Shown here: piece by piece, positions 49,514 to 59,927 of the stretch
Numbering within the stretch: position 1 is the stretch's first letter
Layout of the letters: each line of letters begins with the position of its first letter
Source of the DNA: an uncultured Methylophilaceae bacterium
GTDB lineage: Bacteria; Pseudomonadota; Gammaproteobacteria; Burkholderiales; Methylophilaceae
Assembly (NCBI GenBank): GCA_903870165.1
Contig: CAIQBW010000017.1
Span: forward strand, 62,001 to 126,000
Length of the DNA stretch: 64,000 bases
Direction of reading: 5' to 3'
The notes under the pieces: model-generated
What the model saw: the letters and a program-made list of their open reading frames with translations, nothing else
What the model was told of the DNA's origin: nothing
Database searches by the model: none
Made by a program: the position numbers and the translations under genes

Positions 49514-51142
49514 ATGGCGGAAATAATAACCTGGCTATCAGGTAAGGATGAGTTGCATAAACTAAAGAGCCTAAAACTCACAAAAGTTATCATTATCAAA
49601 GTTTCTTATATTACCCAAGAAAGAAATGAATGGACTACCTGGCATGGCGATACCGATGTTGTTCGTAGATATAAGCAGAATGTCTATCTGTCTGACGATG
49701 AAGTAAAAAGTGCGGTTGAGAAACTTAGAACGCCCGGCACTTACTTCTCAATTGATGAAGCTCCTGCCTTTTTATTTATTAGCGATGATATAGGGTACTT
49801 AGTTACAGAATTTTATACAGACAATCCATTGCATGATTTGCATTCTGAGGAAAAGTCCTGGGTAAGCTGTAAAAATATATTAGATGTTGATAGCTTGATT
49901 CCAGAAAGTCGTTTTAGATTTAAATATCTAATTAGAGGCTTGGGCCAGCCGCCACGTGCTTGCACTAACGATGAAGTCTTCTACCATATGACATCTTCTT
50001 CCGGAGGTAAAAAAAATGGTTTAGCCTGGGCATTAAAGCCAAGACCAATAGATATAAAAAAGTATCTTCAGCATGCCAGAATTATTAATGAAGCAATACA
50101 AGGGTCAAATGTTGGATCAATAGTCGGAGATGGGGTTAGTGAAAATCAGCCTACTCAGGCTGCACAACTTCTAAACGTTAAATTACCTTCGTCTCAAAGT
50201 CTTAATTATTGCTTAAATAAGATTATGGCTGAATATCTTCGGGCTAAAGAGGATGATTTTTCTAAACATCAGTTAGCGAATTTCATTCGGAACGAACTAA
50301 CTAATTCTGTTGCTGAGGCTTCAGAGCAGCTTGAGAAATACCTATTCAAAGGTAGTGCTGGTCAAGGCAATTGGGCTAGAGGTCCTTGGGTAGCAGTTTT
50401 TAATCCCGACATAACAAGTTCAGCTCAAAGGGGCTATTACCCAGTTTATTTGTTTAGAGAGGATATGGCTGGCGTTTATTTAAGCTTGAATCAAGCAATG
50501 ACTGAGCAAAAAGAGCTGTACAAGTCTGATGCTAAAACTGCGTTGAAAGCCAAAGCTGAGAACTTCAGAGCAATGCTTGGACCAAAAACTGGTGGCTTTA
50601 ATGTTAATGAGATAGATTTGAATCCAAGTGCGCCATCCAATGATACTGCTTATTATGAGTCGGGAAATATTGTTGCTAAATATTACCCCAGAGATTCAAT
50701 ACCCAATGACGAATTTTTGAAAAAAGATCTTATTCAAGTGCTGTCTTTATATGATGCTCTTCTTTATGGGGAAGCGGCTTCTGAGTCAGAAACAATTATT
50801 GATGGTGATGAGCCGGAGAATATGCATTATGAAGATGCAGGTAAGCTAAGGTTGCATAAGCGAATTGAAAGAAATCCCAAGTTAGCTCAAGCAGCAAAAA
50901 AGATATTGGGGTGTGTTTGTCAGGTGTGTGGTCTTGATTTTGAAAAGAGGTATGGAATTATTGGCAAGGATTATATTGAGGCACATCACCTGGAACCAAT
51001 ATCAGAGCTAAAGGGGAAAAAAGTTAGAAGGGATCCAGGGTCTGACTTTGCTGTTCTATGCTCTAACTGCCATAGGATGATTCATAAGTCTTCGTTTGTT
51101 GGAGACGTTCAGGCTTTTAAGAAAAAACACTTTAAGGGATAG
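49514..51142 (+). CDS. McrB-N-type DNA-binding plus HNH nuclease (type IV restriction-like)
   Basis: 542 residues. An unrecognised N-terminal segment (about 1-180) is followed by an MrcB_N/DUF3578 domain (about 220-400: GPWVAVFNPDITSSAQRGYYPVYLF, in parts; YLSLNQAMTEQK) and a C-terminal HNH domain (CQVCGLDF, IEAHHLEPISEL, LCSNCHRMIH). By family knowledge, such proteins bind modified cytosine DNA and cut it, restricting phage or plasmid DNA. AAGGGAG RBS. Divergence from the HNH gene to the left and convergence with the AlbA_2 gene on the right set it apart as defence cargo. Confidence 0.85.
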   Translation: MAEIITWLSGKDELHKLKSLKLTKVIIIKVSYITQERNEWTTWHGDTDVVRRYKQNVYLSDDEVKSAVEKLRTPGTYFSIDEAPAFLFISDDIGYLVTEFYTDNPLHDLHSEEKSWVSCKNILDVDSLIPESRFRFKYLIRGLGQPPRACTNDEVFYHMTSSSGGKKNGLAWALKPRPIDIKKYLQHARIINEAIQGSNVGSIVGDGVSENQPTQAAQLLNVKLPSSQSLNYCLNKIMAEYLRAKEDDFSKHQLANFIRNELTNSVAEASEQLEKYLFKGSAGQGNWARGPWVAVFNPDITSSAQRGYYPVYLFREDMAGVYLSLNQAMTEQKELYKSDAKTALKAKAENFRAMLGPKTGGFNVNEIDLNPSAPSNDTAYYESGNIVAKYYPRDSIPNDEFLKKDLIQVLSLYDALLYGEAASESETIIDGDEPENMHYEDAGKLRLHKRIERNPKLAQAAKKILGCVCQVCGLDFEKRYGIIGKDYIEAHHLEPISELKGKKVRRDPGSDFAVLCSNCHRMIHKSSFVGDVQAFKKKHFKG

Positions 51143-51250
51143 TTTTGCATTATCCAAGTTAGTGGTTGGTTATGTTTATAGTAACTATATGATTTATTTG
51201 TTGAATAGATCTTTTTCCATTTTGAGATGTGATAGAACAATTGATATTAA

Positions 51251-52711
51251 TTAGGCCCAATATGGTAAATACTCAGCAAACTTATTACCACTGCCGCTAT
51301 CTTTTCGTTTAATTCTTCCTGCAGAAACGGCATCACTAATTAGATTGGTAATTTGATTTCTCTGCTTTTCATGAAGTTTAAAACGCTCTCTTAGAGTGGA
51401 GTTAGTCATAGTCTGGCTGGATAAAAATAGTATGACTGCATGCTGATAACACGCTTCAATTCTTTCGCTAACAGACATATCGGAAAACTTACGAGGTGCA
51501 TATAAAGTTACACGGAATGAGTTTTCTAATGCAGTAAATAAAATTGGAGGTAAGCCGAACAACTCTACAGATTGGATAACTTTTTGAAACCCTGTGCCGC
51601 GCTCTTCGCAGATTCTGAAACGTCTGAATGAGGAAGCCAAGATTTCATTGCGTGATTCGGGCGTAGTTCCAATTAATCGGTCAGGTTTTTTTCCAGGGAG
51701 CAATGTCCCTGGGTTGGTGAATTCTATCCTATCGTCAAAAATTTCAACCATTGGTCCTGCACCGCTAATACTAAAATCTTGATGAATTAAGGAATTTGCA
51801 ATCAATTCACGAAGTGCTATTTCTGGATATATACTAACTTGCTGCCTTAGTGACTGTTGGATAATTTCTGAATGTGGCAATATGCGTTTCAGATAATTAA
51901 TTAGCCCTTCGAAGCCAGCAGCGTAACCCTTCTGGCCTAATAATTCATCAATAGTGTTTACTTTGTTTTTTCCGCTATATCGAATTACTCTGATGCGCTT
52001 GCGTTCTAATATTGGAAACTGATCTATTCTTTTTGCTGCCGCAATTGCGCCAAAGTTTGTCACATAATATCCACGTCCATCTGGAGTTAATAGTCTTTCA
52101 TTTACTAACCATTCTGCTAGTTCACTAGTGTCAGTAGGTATTGGACGTTGTAAGAGGTTTGCTATTGTTTCTACATCTAAGGAATTAATAGCATCTTGTA
52201 TGGACATTAAAGATGATGCTCTAAGCTCTTCCCACCTTGGAGTGGTGCTATGGATCATTAGTCCTCCAACATCAGCTCGTGATGCTTTACGTGTGGTACC
52301 CCCAGAGCGCACCCAGGCTTCTTCAATGGATTTTCCACGTCGATGAATCGGTTTGTTGGATTGTTCTGGAATGTGGACAATTAAAATCGGTTGATTCTCA
52401 AAATTTATTACAGCGTGATCAATCACTAGAGGGGGTTCAATTGAATCTCTTCCAAGATTTGCTAATCTATTTACGATTTCGGAAACGTTTTCTTTAAGAA
52501 TGGGTTCAATATGCCCATCTTCATCTGCAATACCAAAAACTAAGTATCCTCCATTTGGGTTGTTTGCAAAGGCAATAAGATGTTCTATAAGTCTATCTTT
52601 ATTGTCAGATAGCCTTACCTTCCAATCAAGCTCATTAGTTTCGTGGGGAACGGGATTTAAGCTTTCACGTAAGCTTGTTAATGCATTTGTTACCCAGTGT
52701 TTAGTTGACAT
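51251..52711 (-). CDS. AlbA_2/Schlafen-type ATP-binding transcriptional regulator-like protein
   Basis: 486 residues from ATG 52711. N-terminal AlbA_2 domain (NELDWKVRLSDNKDRLIEHLIAFANNPNGGYLVFGIADEDG, in parts); the middle resembles the HATPase_c_4 module (ALRELIANSLIHQDFSISG; RNEILASSFRRF, EERGTGFQKVI), and the C-terminus has a winged-helix segment. Members often sit in defence islands near restriction systems; function is not settled. Confidence 0.85.
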   Translation of the reverse strand: MSTKHWVTNALTSLRESLNPVPHETNELDWKVRLSDNKDRLIEHLIAFANNPNGGYLVFGIADEDGHIEPILKENVSEIVNRLANLGRDSIEPPLVIDHAVINFENQPILIVHIPEQSNKPIHRRGKSIEEAWVRSGGTTRKASRADVGGLMIHSTTPRWEELRASSLMSIQDAINSLDVETIANLLQRPIPTDTSELAEWLVNERLLTPDGRGYYVTNFGAIAAAKRIDQFPILERKRIRVIRYSGKNKVNTIDELLGQKGYAAGFEGLINYLKRILPHSEIIQQSLRQQVSIYPEIALRELIANSLIHQDFSISGAGPMVEIFDDRIEFTNPGTLLPGKKPDRLIGTTPESRNEILASSFRRFRICEERGTGFQKVIQSVELFGLPPILFTALENSFRVTLYAPRKFSDMSVSERIEACYQHAVILFLSSQTMTNSTLRERFKLHEKQRNQITNLISDAVSAGRIKRKDSGSGNKFAEYLPYWA

Positions 52712-52891
52712 GGTGATAGTAGCCAATTGATCTATATGATTTTTTCATTTTTTTCCGTTTTGAAATGTGATAAAAACGGAATATATTTAGTCGTCTTACA
52801 CACTACATCGGAGGTTCAACTTTATGCCAGTTGTAATATATATTGGAATTGTAGCAGTAGATTGACGGGAAATATCAAAAGCTAATGGTGC

Positions 52892-52913
52892 GTATGACCC
52901 TCTATATGACCCT
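52892..52913 (+). repeat. Paired (G/A)TATGACCCT repeats, right end
   Basis: GTATGACCCT at 52892 and ATATGACCCT at 52904; same pitch and orientation as 43111-43132. About 56 bases inside attR. Confidence 0.8.
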
Positions 52914-52930
52914 TGAGTATAAAAAAGACA

Positions 52931-52962
52931 AAAGGCCTACAGGGTTTAATCTGTAAGCCTTT
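52931..52962. terminator. Terminator of tRNA-Arg (element-borne copy)
   Basis: AAAGGCCTACAG/CTGTAAGCCTTT; near-copy of 42865-42895. Confidence 0.9.
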
Positions 52963-52968
52963 GTTTTA

Positions 52969-53016
52969 TATGGTGCGCCCGAAGAGATTCGAACTCCTGA
53001 CCCCTTGGTTCGTAGC
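52969..53016. repeat. attR: 48-bp direct repeat within tRNA-Arg
   Basis: Matches 42901-42948 with one mismatch. The element thus rebuilt a complete tRNA-Arg at its right end. Confidence 0.95.
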
Positions 53017-53047
53017 CAAGTACTCTATCCAGCTGAGCTACGGGCGC
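52971..53047 (-). tRNA. tRNA-Arg (anticodon ACG)
   Basis: 77 bases including CCA; acceptor GCGCCCG/CGGGCGC, anticodon loop CTACGAA within CTTGG/CCAAG, T arm AGGAG-TTCGAAT-CTCTT. Target of the tRNA-Arg element. Confidence 0.97.
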
Positions 53048-53124
53048 GTGAGGCGTGAATTATACGCGAAGTTGGGTTTATTTCCAGTAGAAAAAACTTA
53101 ATTTAGCGATAAACAGCCATTATT

Positions 53125-53218
53125 TGGCGGAGAGCGAGGGATTCGAACCCTCGATACAGATTTAAGCCCGTATGCTTCCTTAGCAGGGAAGTGCCTTCGA
53201 CCACTCGGCCAGCTCTCC
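53125..53218 (-). tRNA. tRNA-Ser (anticodon GCT)
   Basis: 94 bases including CCA; acceptor GGAGAGC/GCTCTCC, long variable arm, anticodon loop CTGCTAA, T arm CGAGGG-TTCGAAT-CCCTCG. Separated by 77 bases from tRNA-Arg; both precede lysC in the same direction. Confidence 0.97.
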
Positions 53219-53275
53219 GTTATGTTGCTGTGTTGCGAGGGCGTAATAATACTCGATTACGCCTTAAAAATCAAT

Positions 53276-54511
53276 CTAAGCTTCTTCTAGCTCGAACGCT
53301 TTGTGAAGAACACGAACGGCGAGTTCCATGTATTTTTCATCGATGACAACAGCGATTTTAATCTCGCTGGTTGAAATCATTTGGATGTTAATGCCTTCTT
53401 CAGCAAGTGTGCGGAACATTTGGCTTGCGATACCAACGTGTGAACGCATGCCAACTCCAACGATAGACACTTTAGCGATTTTGTCATCACCACGGATTTC
53501 ACGTGCGCCGATGTGGGCTTGCACTTGATTGAGAATGCCTAGTGCTTTTGTCATATCGTTTTTATGCACAGTGAAGGTGAAGTCTGTTGTGCCGTCTGCA
53601 CCCATGTTTTGGATAATCATGTCGACGTCAATTTTTGCGTCTGCCACTGGGCCCAAAATTTGATATGCAATACCTGGTTTGTCTGGCACGCCTAGTACCA
53701 TAATTTTGGCTTCGTCTCGGTTAAATGCGATGCCTGAGATGATTGGTTGTTCCATGTTGCTGTCCTTGTTTTCGGGATCTTCAAATGTAATGAGTGTACC
53801 TTCGCCGTCTTCTTCAAAGCTTGAGAGCACGCGTAGTTTAACTTTGTATTTGCCAGCAAATTCGACTGAGCGGATTTGCAACACTTTTGAACCTTGACTG
53901 GCTAGCTCAAGCATTTCTTCAAAAGTAATAGATTTTAGGCGTCGCGCCTCTGGCACTACGCGCGGGTCGGTTGTGTAAACGCCGTCAACATCAGTGTAGA
54001 TTTGGCATTCGTCAGCTTTAAGAGCAGCAGCTAATGCGACGCCTGTTGTATCAGAACCGCCACGACCTAGCGTTGTGATGTTGCCGTTTTCATCCACGCC
54101 TTGAAAGCCAGCGACAACCACAACATTGCCAGCATCTAAGTCAGCGCGAATGCGATCTTCATCAATACGAAGAATACGTGCTTTGGTGTGTGCATTGTCT
54201 GTCACGATGCGCACTTGTGAGCCTGTGTAGCTTTTTGCTTTAAGCCCAAGCTCCATCAATGCCATGGCAGTTAGGCCAATAGTCACTTGCTCGCCAGTGG
54301 CGACCATTACGTCTAATTCACGTGGGTCTGGCTCTGGCATAATTTCTTTCGCCAAATTGATCAGACGATTGGTTTCGCCTGACATGGCGGAAACCACAAC
54401 GACTATTTGATGGCCGAGTGCTTTGAAACGTGCCACGCGACGCGCTAAGTTTTTAATGCGATCTGGGCTACCAACTGAGGTGCCACCGTATTTTTGAACA
54501 ATGAGTGCCAT
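53276..54511 (-). CDS. lysC: Aspartate kinase
   Basis: 411 residues, monofunctional. KYGGTSV at the N-terminus, [25 protein letters not shown] and [13 protein letters not shown] in the kinase domain; two ACT domains in the C-terminal third (about 265-410) for allosteric inhibition by Lys/Thr. First step of Lys, Thr and Met synthesis. Lies 18 bases after alaS on the same strand. Confidence 0.97.
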   Translation of the reverse strand: MALIVQKYGGTSVGSPDRIKNLARRVARFKALGHQIVVVVSAMSGETNRLINLAKEIMPEPDPRELDVMVATGEQVTIGLTAMALMELGLKAKSYTGSQVRIVTDNAHTKARILRIDEDRIRADLDAGNVVVVAGFQGVDENGNITTLGRGGSDTTGVALAAALKADECQIYTDVDGVYTTDPRVVPEARRLKSITFEEMLELASQGSKVLQIRSVEFAGKYKVKLRVLSSFEEDGEGTLITFEDPENKDSNMEQPIISGIAFNRDEAKIMVLGVPDKPGIAYQILGPVADAKIDVDMIIQNMGADGTTDFTFTVHKNDMTKALGILNQVQAHIGAREIRGDDKIAKVSIVGVGMRSHVGIASQMFRTLAEEGINIQMISTSEIKIAVVIDEKYMELAVRVLHKAFELEEA

Positions 54512-54529
54512 AATGTTTACTGTTTAAGG

Positions 54530-57166
54530 TTAGTTAAGTTTTTGTTGAACCCACGCTTGCACGCTTGCAAGTGCTTGAGGTAATTGGCTAGGATCTGTGC
54601 CGCCAGCCATTGCCATGTCTGGCTTGCCACCGCCTTTGCCGCCAACTTGGTTAGCTACATGGTTGACCAAGTCGCCTGCTTTTAGTCTCGCGATGACATC
54701 TTGCGTTACTCCAGCCGCAATGCTGACTTTGCCATCAGCTACGCTCGCCAACACGATTGCTGCTGATTTTAGTTTATCTTTAAGCTTGTCCATCGTCTCG
54801 CGCAAAGCATTTGCATCAGCGCCTTCTAAAGTTGCAGCAAGTACTTTAATGCCGCTAATTTCTACTGCTTGATCTGCAAGATCATCGCCTTGTGATGAAG
54901 CCAATTTGGATTTCAATCGGGCAAGTTCTTTTTCGAGAGATTTTTGTGAATCAAGTAATTGCGTTATTTTCTTGCCTAGCTCGTTAGCTGGTGTTTTAAG
55001 CTCTGAAGCAAGATGGCTAACTAAGCTTTGTTGGTTCTGCACTAATTTTAATGCGTTTACACCAGACGTCGCCTCTAGCCGACGAACACCGGCGGCTACG
55101 CCACTTTCAGCAGTGATTTTGAATAGGCCGATATCACCAGTGCGGCTAACGTGCGTGCCGCCACAAAGTTCGCGTGATGAGCCAATATCTAATACACGCA
55201 CTTCATCACCATATTTTTCGCCAAACAGCATCATGGCGCCAGTTTTTTGTGCAGATTCAATATCCATGACACGTGCCTGTGTTGCTTCATTGGCAAGGAT
55301 TTCAGCGTTGACAATATTTTCGACTTGGCTGATTTCTTCATCTGTCATCGGTGCGTTGTGAACAAAGTCAAAGCGTGTTTTGTCAGTATCCACTAATGAG
55401 CCTTTTTGTTGCACATGCTCACCCAACACTTCACGCAATGCTTTGTGCATTAAGTGAGTTGCGGAGTGGTTGCGCATGGTGCTAGCCCTGGCGTTTTTAT
55501 TCACGCGGGCTTGAAGGCTGTCGCCCACTGCAAGCTTGCCTGTGGTGAGCACGCCATGATGACCGAAAACTGCCGCTTGAATTTTGAGGGTATCTTCAAC
55601 GCTGAAAATGCCATCACTAGCTTTTAAATCACCACAGTCGCCAATTTGACCGCCAGACTCGGCGTAGAAAGGCGTTTTATCTAAAACGACAATACCTAAG
55701 TCGCCTTCATTTAGTGAGTTTACCGCTGAGCCATCTTTATAAAGCGCTAACACTTTAGCTTCTGTTGAAAGTTCATCGTAGCCACGGAAATTTGTGGATG
55801 CGCCATTATATTCAACGTTGGAGGCCATTTTGAATTTGCCAGCGGAGCGAGCTTGTTCTTTTTGGCGTGACATTGCTGCATCAAATGCGGCTGAGTCAAC
55901 CATCACACCACGCTCGCGGCAAACGTCTGCTGTGAGATCCAGTGGGAATCCGTAAGTGTCGTGTAATTTAAATGCTGTTTCGCCGTTAAAGGTCGTGTTT
56001 CCCGCTTTTGCCATTTCTGCCAATTCGGCCTCTAAAATCGTCATGCCATTTTCAATGGTTTCAAAGAAGCGGTCTTCTTCTTGCTTGAGCACTTCAGATA
56101 CGCGTGTTTGAGCACTCAAAAGTTCAGGGTAGGCTTCGCCCATTTCGGCCACTAGATCTGGCAACATTTTATGGAAGAATGCGGCGCGCGCACCTAGTTT
56201 GTAACCGTGACGAATTGCGCGTCGGATGATGCGGCGAAGTACATAGCCGCGACCTTCATTGCCTGGAATCACCCCGTCTGCAATTAAGAAGCTACAAGCG
56301 CGGATGTGGTCAGCGAGCACTTTAAGTGACGGGTTTTCTAAATCGGTTGTTTTTGTTTCGCGTGCTGCTGCTTTAATCAGTGTTTGGAATAAGTCGATTT
56401 CGTAGTTAGCGTGTACGTGTTGAAGTACCGCAGAAATACGCTCTAAGCCCATGCCTGTGTCTACAGAAGGCTTAGGAAGTGGATGCATTATCCCTGCTTC
56501 ATCTCGGTTAAACTGCATGAACACGTTGTTCCAAATTTCAATGAAACGGTCACCGTCTTCATCTGGGCTACCTGGAGGACCGCCCCAAATATGTTCGCCG
56601 TGGTCATAGAAGATTTCAGTGCATGGACCACAAGGACCAGTGTCTCCCATCATCCAGAAATTGTCTGATGCGTAGCGAGCGCCTTTGTTATCGCCAATGC
56701 GGATAATACGTTCAGTTGGTACGCCAATTTCTTTTGCCCAAATGTCGTAAGCTTCGTCGTCTTCTGCATAGACAGTGACGGTGAGTTTATCTTTAGGCAG
56801 CTTGTAAACTTCAGTCAACAATTCCCATGCGTATTTGATGGCATCGCGCTTGAAGTAATCACCAAAGCTGAAATTGCCCAGCATTTCGAAGAATGTGTGA
56901 TGGCGAGCAGTGTAGCCAACGTTTTCTAAGTCATTGTGTTTGCCACCAGCGCGCACACACTTTTGGCTCGTGGTTGCGCGTGTGTATGGACGTTTGTCAA
57001 AGCCCAAAAACACATCTTTAAATTGGTTCATGCCTGCGTTGGTAAATAGCAGGGTTGGGTCGCCGTGCGGCACCAAAGAGCTAGAGGCAACCACTTGGTG
57101 ACCTTTAGACGCGAAAAAGTCTAAGAATTGTTGTCTGATTTCTTTAACAGATACTTTTTTACTCAT
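54530..57166 (-). CDS. alaS: Alanyl-tRNA synthetase
   Basis: 878 residues, the full three-domain form. N-terminal class II catalytic domain ([30 protein letters not shown]), editing domain with zinc/nucleotide ligands HSATHLMH and [13 protein letters not shown], and C-terminal oligomerisation region ending [13 protein letters not shown]. Start ATG 57166. In an operon-like run recA-recX-alaS-lysC. Confidence 0.98.
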   Translation of the reverse strand: MSKKVSVKEIRQQFLDFFASKGHQVVASSSLVPHGDPTLLFTNAGMNQFKDVFLGFDKRPYTRATTSQKCVRAGGKHNDLENVGYTARHHTFFEMLGNFSFGDYFKRDAIKYAWELLTEVYKLPKDKLTVTVYAEDDEAYDIWAKEIGVPTERIIRIGDNKGARYASDNFWMMGDTGPCGPCTEIFYDHGEHIWGGPPGSPDEDGDRFIEIWNNVFMQFNRDEAGIMHPLPKPSVDTGMGLERISAVLQHVHANYEIDLFQTLIKAAARETKTTDLENPSLKVLADHIRACSFLIADGVIPGNEGRGYVLRRIIRRAIRHGYKLGARAAFFHKMLPDLVAEMGEAYPELLSAQTRVSEVLKQEEDRFFETIENGMTILEAELAEMAKAGNTTFNGETAFKLHDTYGFPLDLTADVCRERGVMVDSAAFDAAMSRQKEQARSAGKFKMASNVEYNGASTNFRGYDELSTEAKVLALYKDGSAVNSLNEGDLGIVVLDKTPFYAESGGQIGDCGDLKASDGIFSVEDTLKIQAAVFGHHGVLTTGKLAVGDSLQARVNKNARASTMRNHSATHLMHKALREVLGEHVQQKGSLVDTDKTRFDFVHNAPMTDEEISQVENIVNAEILANEATQARVMDIESAQKTGAMMLFGEKYGDEVRVLDIGSSRELCGGTHVSRTGDIGLFKITAESGVAAGVRRLEATSGVNALKLVQNQQSLVSHLASELKTPANELGKKITQLLDSQKSLEKELARLKSKLASSQGDDLADQAVEISGIKVLAATLEGADANALRETMDKLKDKLKSAAIVLASVADGKVSIAAGVTQDVIARLKAGDLVNHVANQVGGKGGGKPDMAMAGGTDPSQLPQALASVQAWVQQKLN

Positions 57167-57203
57167 TCAATTAGCCTATTTATTTTCTTAGGTGACGGCA
57201 ATG

Positions 57204-57689
57204 CTAAATTTCGTCTTCTTGCTCATTAATAACTTTTTTGATTATCTCAAAACCAAAGCCGCGGCTTTGTAAAAATCGTGCTTGTTTTGCCCATTCTTCT
57301 CTTGAAATTGGTGGCGCATGATACTTTTTACGCCATACTGCTATCGCATTTGCTAGCTCGTTTTCTTTTACATCTTGCACTGCTTCGGAGATAAGCTCAT
57401 CAGAAACGCCTTTTTCTCGTAGCTCATGTGCGATGCGCGCACTTCCGAATTTCGATTTACGTGCATGCAGAATTTGTTCAGTAAATCTGGTATCTGAGAC
57501 CCAATTACGTTTTTTGAAATCCTCCAGTATTTCGGGGATTTCTTCTGTATCTAATTCATATTGTCTTGCGACAGTGGTAAGTTTTTGAGCAAGTTCCGCC
57601 ACGCTGTATTCACGCTTGGCTAGATAGTCTAGTCCACGTTGGCGCAGTGAAACTTGCGGTTTTGTTTTTTCCTTAATCGGCTGCGTCAT
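57204..57689 (-). CDS. recX: RecA regulator RecX
   Basis: 161 residues with three helical RecX repeats: [31 protein letters not shown]-type [15 protein letters not shown] and [19 protein letters not shown]. Modulates RecA filaments. It starts 17 bases before the recA stop, so translation is coupled. Confidence 0.95.
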   Translation of the reverse strand: MTQPIKEKTKPQVSLRQRGLDYLAKREYSVAELAQKLTTVARQYELDTEEIPEILEDFKKRNWVSDTRFTEQILHARKSKFGSARIAHELREKGVSDELISEAVQDVKENELANAIAVWRKKYHAPPISREEWAKQARFLQSRGFGFEIIKKVINEQEDEI

Positions 57690-58710
57690 CTGGGCTAATC
57701 GTCTTCACGATAGCGTCTAGATTGCCTTTTGCGTTCGCACGAATTTTGGCATCGATTTCATCAGCCACTTCTGGATGCTCTTTTAAGTATTCGCGTGAAT
57801 TGTCTTTACCTTGGCCAATTTTTTCACCGTTGTAACTATACCAAGCCCCTGCTTTTTCAACGATTTTAAGGTCTGAACCTAATTCTAAAATCTCGCCTTC
57901 TCGTGAAATCCCTTCACCGTACAAGATATCAAATTCAGCTTGTTTAAATGGTGGCGCGACTTTGTTCTTCACAATCTTAACGCGGGTTTCAGAGCCAATG
58001 ACTTCATCTCCCTTCTTGATTGCTCCAGTACGACGGATGTCCAAGCGAACGGAAGCATAAAATTTAAGTGCGTTACCGCCAGTTGTTGTTTCTGGGTTGC
58101 CGAACATTACGCCAATTTTCATACGGATTTGGTTGATGAAAATGACCATGGTGTTGGTGCGTTTGATATTTCCTGTAAGCTTACGTAGCGCTTGGCTCAT
58201 TAAACGGGCTTGCAAGCCCATGTGTGAGTCGCCCATTTCACCCTCAATTTCGGCTTTTGGAACAAGCGCTGCAACTGAGTCGACAACAACAATATCAACA
58301 GAGCCTGAGCGGACAAGCATGTCTGCAATTTCTAAAGCTTGCTCGCCTGTATCTGGTTGCGAGATTAAAAGCTCGCCTACATTAACGCCAAGCTTTTGTG
58401 CGTATTGTGGGTCTAATGCATGTTCAGCATCGATAAATGCGGCAGTGCCGCCTAATTTTTGCATCTGTGCAATCACAGATAGGGTGAGTGTGGTTTTGCC
58501 AGAAGATTCAGGACCATAGATTTCAATTACTCGGCCGCGAGGTAAGCCACCAATACCAAGTGCAATATCAAGGCCAAGCGAGCCTGTTGAAACAGCTTGA
58601 ATGTCTTCAGCGACTTCGGTGTCGCCTAAGCGCATGATAGAGCCTTTGCCGAATTGCTTCTCGATTTGCGAAAGTGCTGCTGCCAGTGCTTTGCTTTTGT
58701 TGTCGTCCAT
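57673..58710 (-). CDS. recA: Recombinase RecA
   Basis: 345 residues: Walker [10 protein letters not shown], Walker [16 protein letters not shown]2 loop region [26 protein letters not shown] (in parts) and acidic C-terminus. Central to homologous recombination and the SOS response. A perfect 14-base palindrome at 58903-58916 lies 190 bases upstream. Confidence 0.99.
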   Translation of the reverse strand: MDDNKSKALAAALSQIEKQFGKGSIMRLGDTEVAEDIQAVSTGSLGLDIALGIGGLPRGRVIEIYGPESSGKTTLTLSVIAQMQKLGGTAAFIDAEHALDPQYAQKLGVNVGELLISQPDTGEQALEIADMLVRSGSVDIVVVDSVAALVPKAEIEGEMGDSHMGLQARLMSQALRKLTGNIKRTNTMVIFINQIRMKIGVMFGNPETTTGGNALKFYASVRLDIRRTGAIKKGDEVIGSETRVKIVKNKVAPPFKQAEFDILYGEGISREGEILELGSDLKIVEKAGAWYSYNGEKIGQGKDNSREYLKEHPEVADEIDAKIRANAKGNLDAIVKTISPDDAAD

Positions 58711-58902
58711 GTTGTCCTCTGGTTTTATCTTGATGAGTTTAGGCTTTTTTATGCCATAAAAAGTGCTAAAAAAGTCTTCAAATCAATACTGTAATTATTC
58801 CACAAATCAGGACCAAAGGTAAGGCTAAGACCAGGACTAATTGCCGTTGATTCGTTATTTTGAAGCGCTTTTTAGCGTTGTTTTTTGATTTTAGCAAACC
58901 AT

Positions 58903-58916
58903 TGTACGAACGTACA
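58903..58916. promoter_or_regulatory. TGTACGAACGTACA palindrome upstream of recA
   Basis: A perfect palindrome in the 249-base gap between pncC and recA. It contains CGAACGT, reminiscent of CGAAC-type LexA boxes, but differs from the CTGT-N8-ACAG box usual in betaproteobacteria. Assignment to LexA is only a guess. Confidence 0.4.
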
Positions 58917-58959
58917 CTATTAATTTAAAATAATGTTGGATTGATTATTATCAAAGACT

Positions 58960-59448
58960 TTAGCTGAGTAAGTCTTTGAGCCCGATTAGCACAGCGATCG
59001 TTGATTGCTCTCGTATTTGCTCGCGATTACCTTGGAATAAGAAGGTTTTGCTGATAGAGGGAAAGTCGTCGCTGGTCCATGCAAAGCAAACTGTGCCGAC
59101 AGGTTTTAAGGGTGTGCCGCCATCTGGTCCTGCGATACCTGTGACACTAGCCGCGATAGTTGCTCTGCCTTGTTGAAGCGCGCCAATCGCCATTTCCATT
59201 GCGACTTGTTCGCTCACTGCCCCGTATTTCGTGAGTGAGGCTTTTGGCACGTTGAGTAAATCTTCTTTGGCTTGGTTGCTATAAGTTACCAAGCCGCTAT
59301 CAAACCAAACCGAGCTTCCTACTGTATTGGTAATAAGCGCAGAGATTAGCCCGCCAGTGCATGACTCAGCCAAGGTGAGTACCTGCTTCTTCGCAATCAG
59401 AAGCTCACCTACATTTTTTGACAATGCTTTTAATTCAGGGCTAAACAT
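58960..59448 (-). CDS. pncC: Nicotinamide-nucleotide amidase (CinA C-terminal domain)
   Basis: 162 residues: LLIAKKQVLTLAESCTGGLIS, DSGLVTYSNQAK, YGAVSEQVAMEMA, SVTGIAGPDGGTPLKPVGTV (separate). Stand-alone CinA-C/PncC hydrolysing NMN in pyridine nucleotide salvage. Start overlaps the pgpA stop by 19 bases. Confidence 0.96.
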   Translation of the reverse strand: MFSPELKALSKNVGELLIAKKQVLTLAESCTGGLISALITNTVGSSVWFDSGLVTYSNQAKEDLLNVPKASLTKYGAVSEQVAMEMAIGALQQGRATIAASVTGIAGPDGGTPLKPVGTVCFAWTSDDFPSISKTFLFQGNREQIREQSTIAVLIGLKDLLS

Positions 59449-59927
59449 AGTATTTTAAGACTGACTATGGCGTAAATGGCAGCGAGTAGGTCGTCAAACA
59501 TTACGCCAAAGCCACCTTTGAGTTTTGCGTCGCATTGATGGATGGGCGCTGGCTTCCAAATATCAAACAGTCGGAAAAGAACAAAGGCGAGACACCACCA
59601 TAGCGGACTTGCCGGCGTGAATTTGAGCACGAGCATCATGGCGACAATTTCATCCCATACAATACTGCCGTGATCTGACACACCTAAAGCGTTGCCTGTC
59701 TTTGTGCACAGCGGGATTCCCGCTAAAAATAAGACGGTGAGCGTGATGAAGTGCGTTGATTCTGGCGTGAATGTGAGTAGCCAAAATAGAGGTAGGCCAA
59801 TCAGGGTGCCAGCGGTACCTGGTGCTTTTGGCGACAATCCTGTTCCAAAGCCTAATGCAATAAAGTGGCTAGGGTGGCGCATTAAAAACTGCAGGCTTGG
59901 CGTATTTTTTTTAGCTGAAATGATCAT
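59430..59927 (-). CDS. pgpA: Phosphatidylglycerophosphatase A
   Basis: 165 residues, three to four TM helices; GFGTGLSPKAPGTAGTLIGLPLF at the N-terminus, DHGSIVWDEIVAMML and KGGFGVMFDDLLAAIYA at the end are PgpA signatures. Makes phosphatidylglycerol. Overlaps thiL by 17 bases and pncC by 19. Confidence 0.96.
   Translation of the reverse strand: MIISAKKNTPSLQFLMRHPSHFIALGFGTGLSPKAPGTAGTLIGLPLFWLLTFTPESTHFITLTVLFLAGIPLCTKTGNALGVSDHGSIVWDEIVAMMLVLKFTPASPLWWCLAFVLFRLFDIWKPAPIHQCDAKLKGGFGVMFDDLLAAIYAIVSLKILCLALN

Noticed and set aside
53125-53218. tRNA-Ser as a second integration target
   Set aside because: No repeat of its 3' end is visible and the lysC-side flank looks ancestral.
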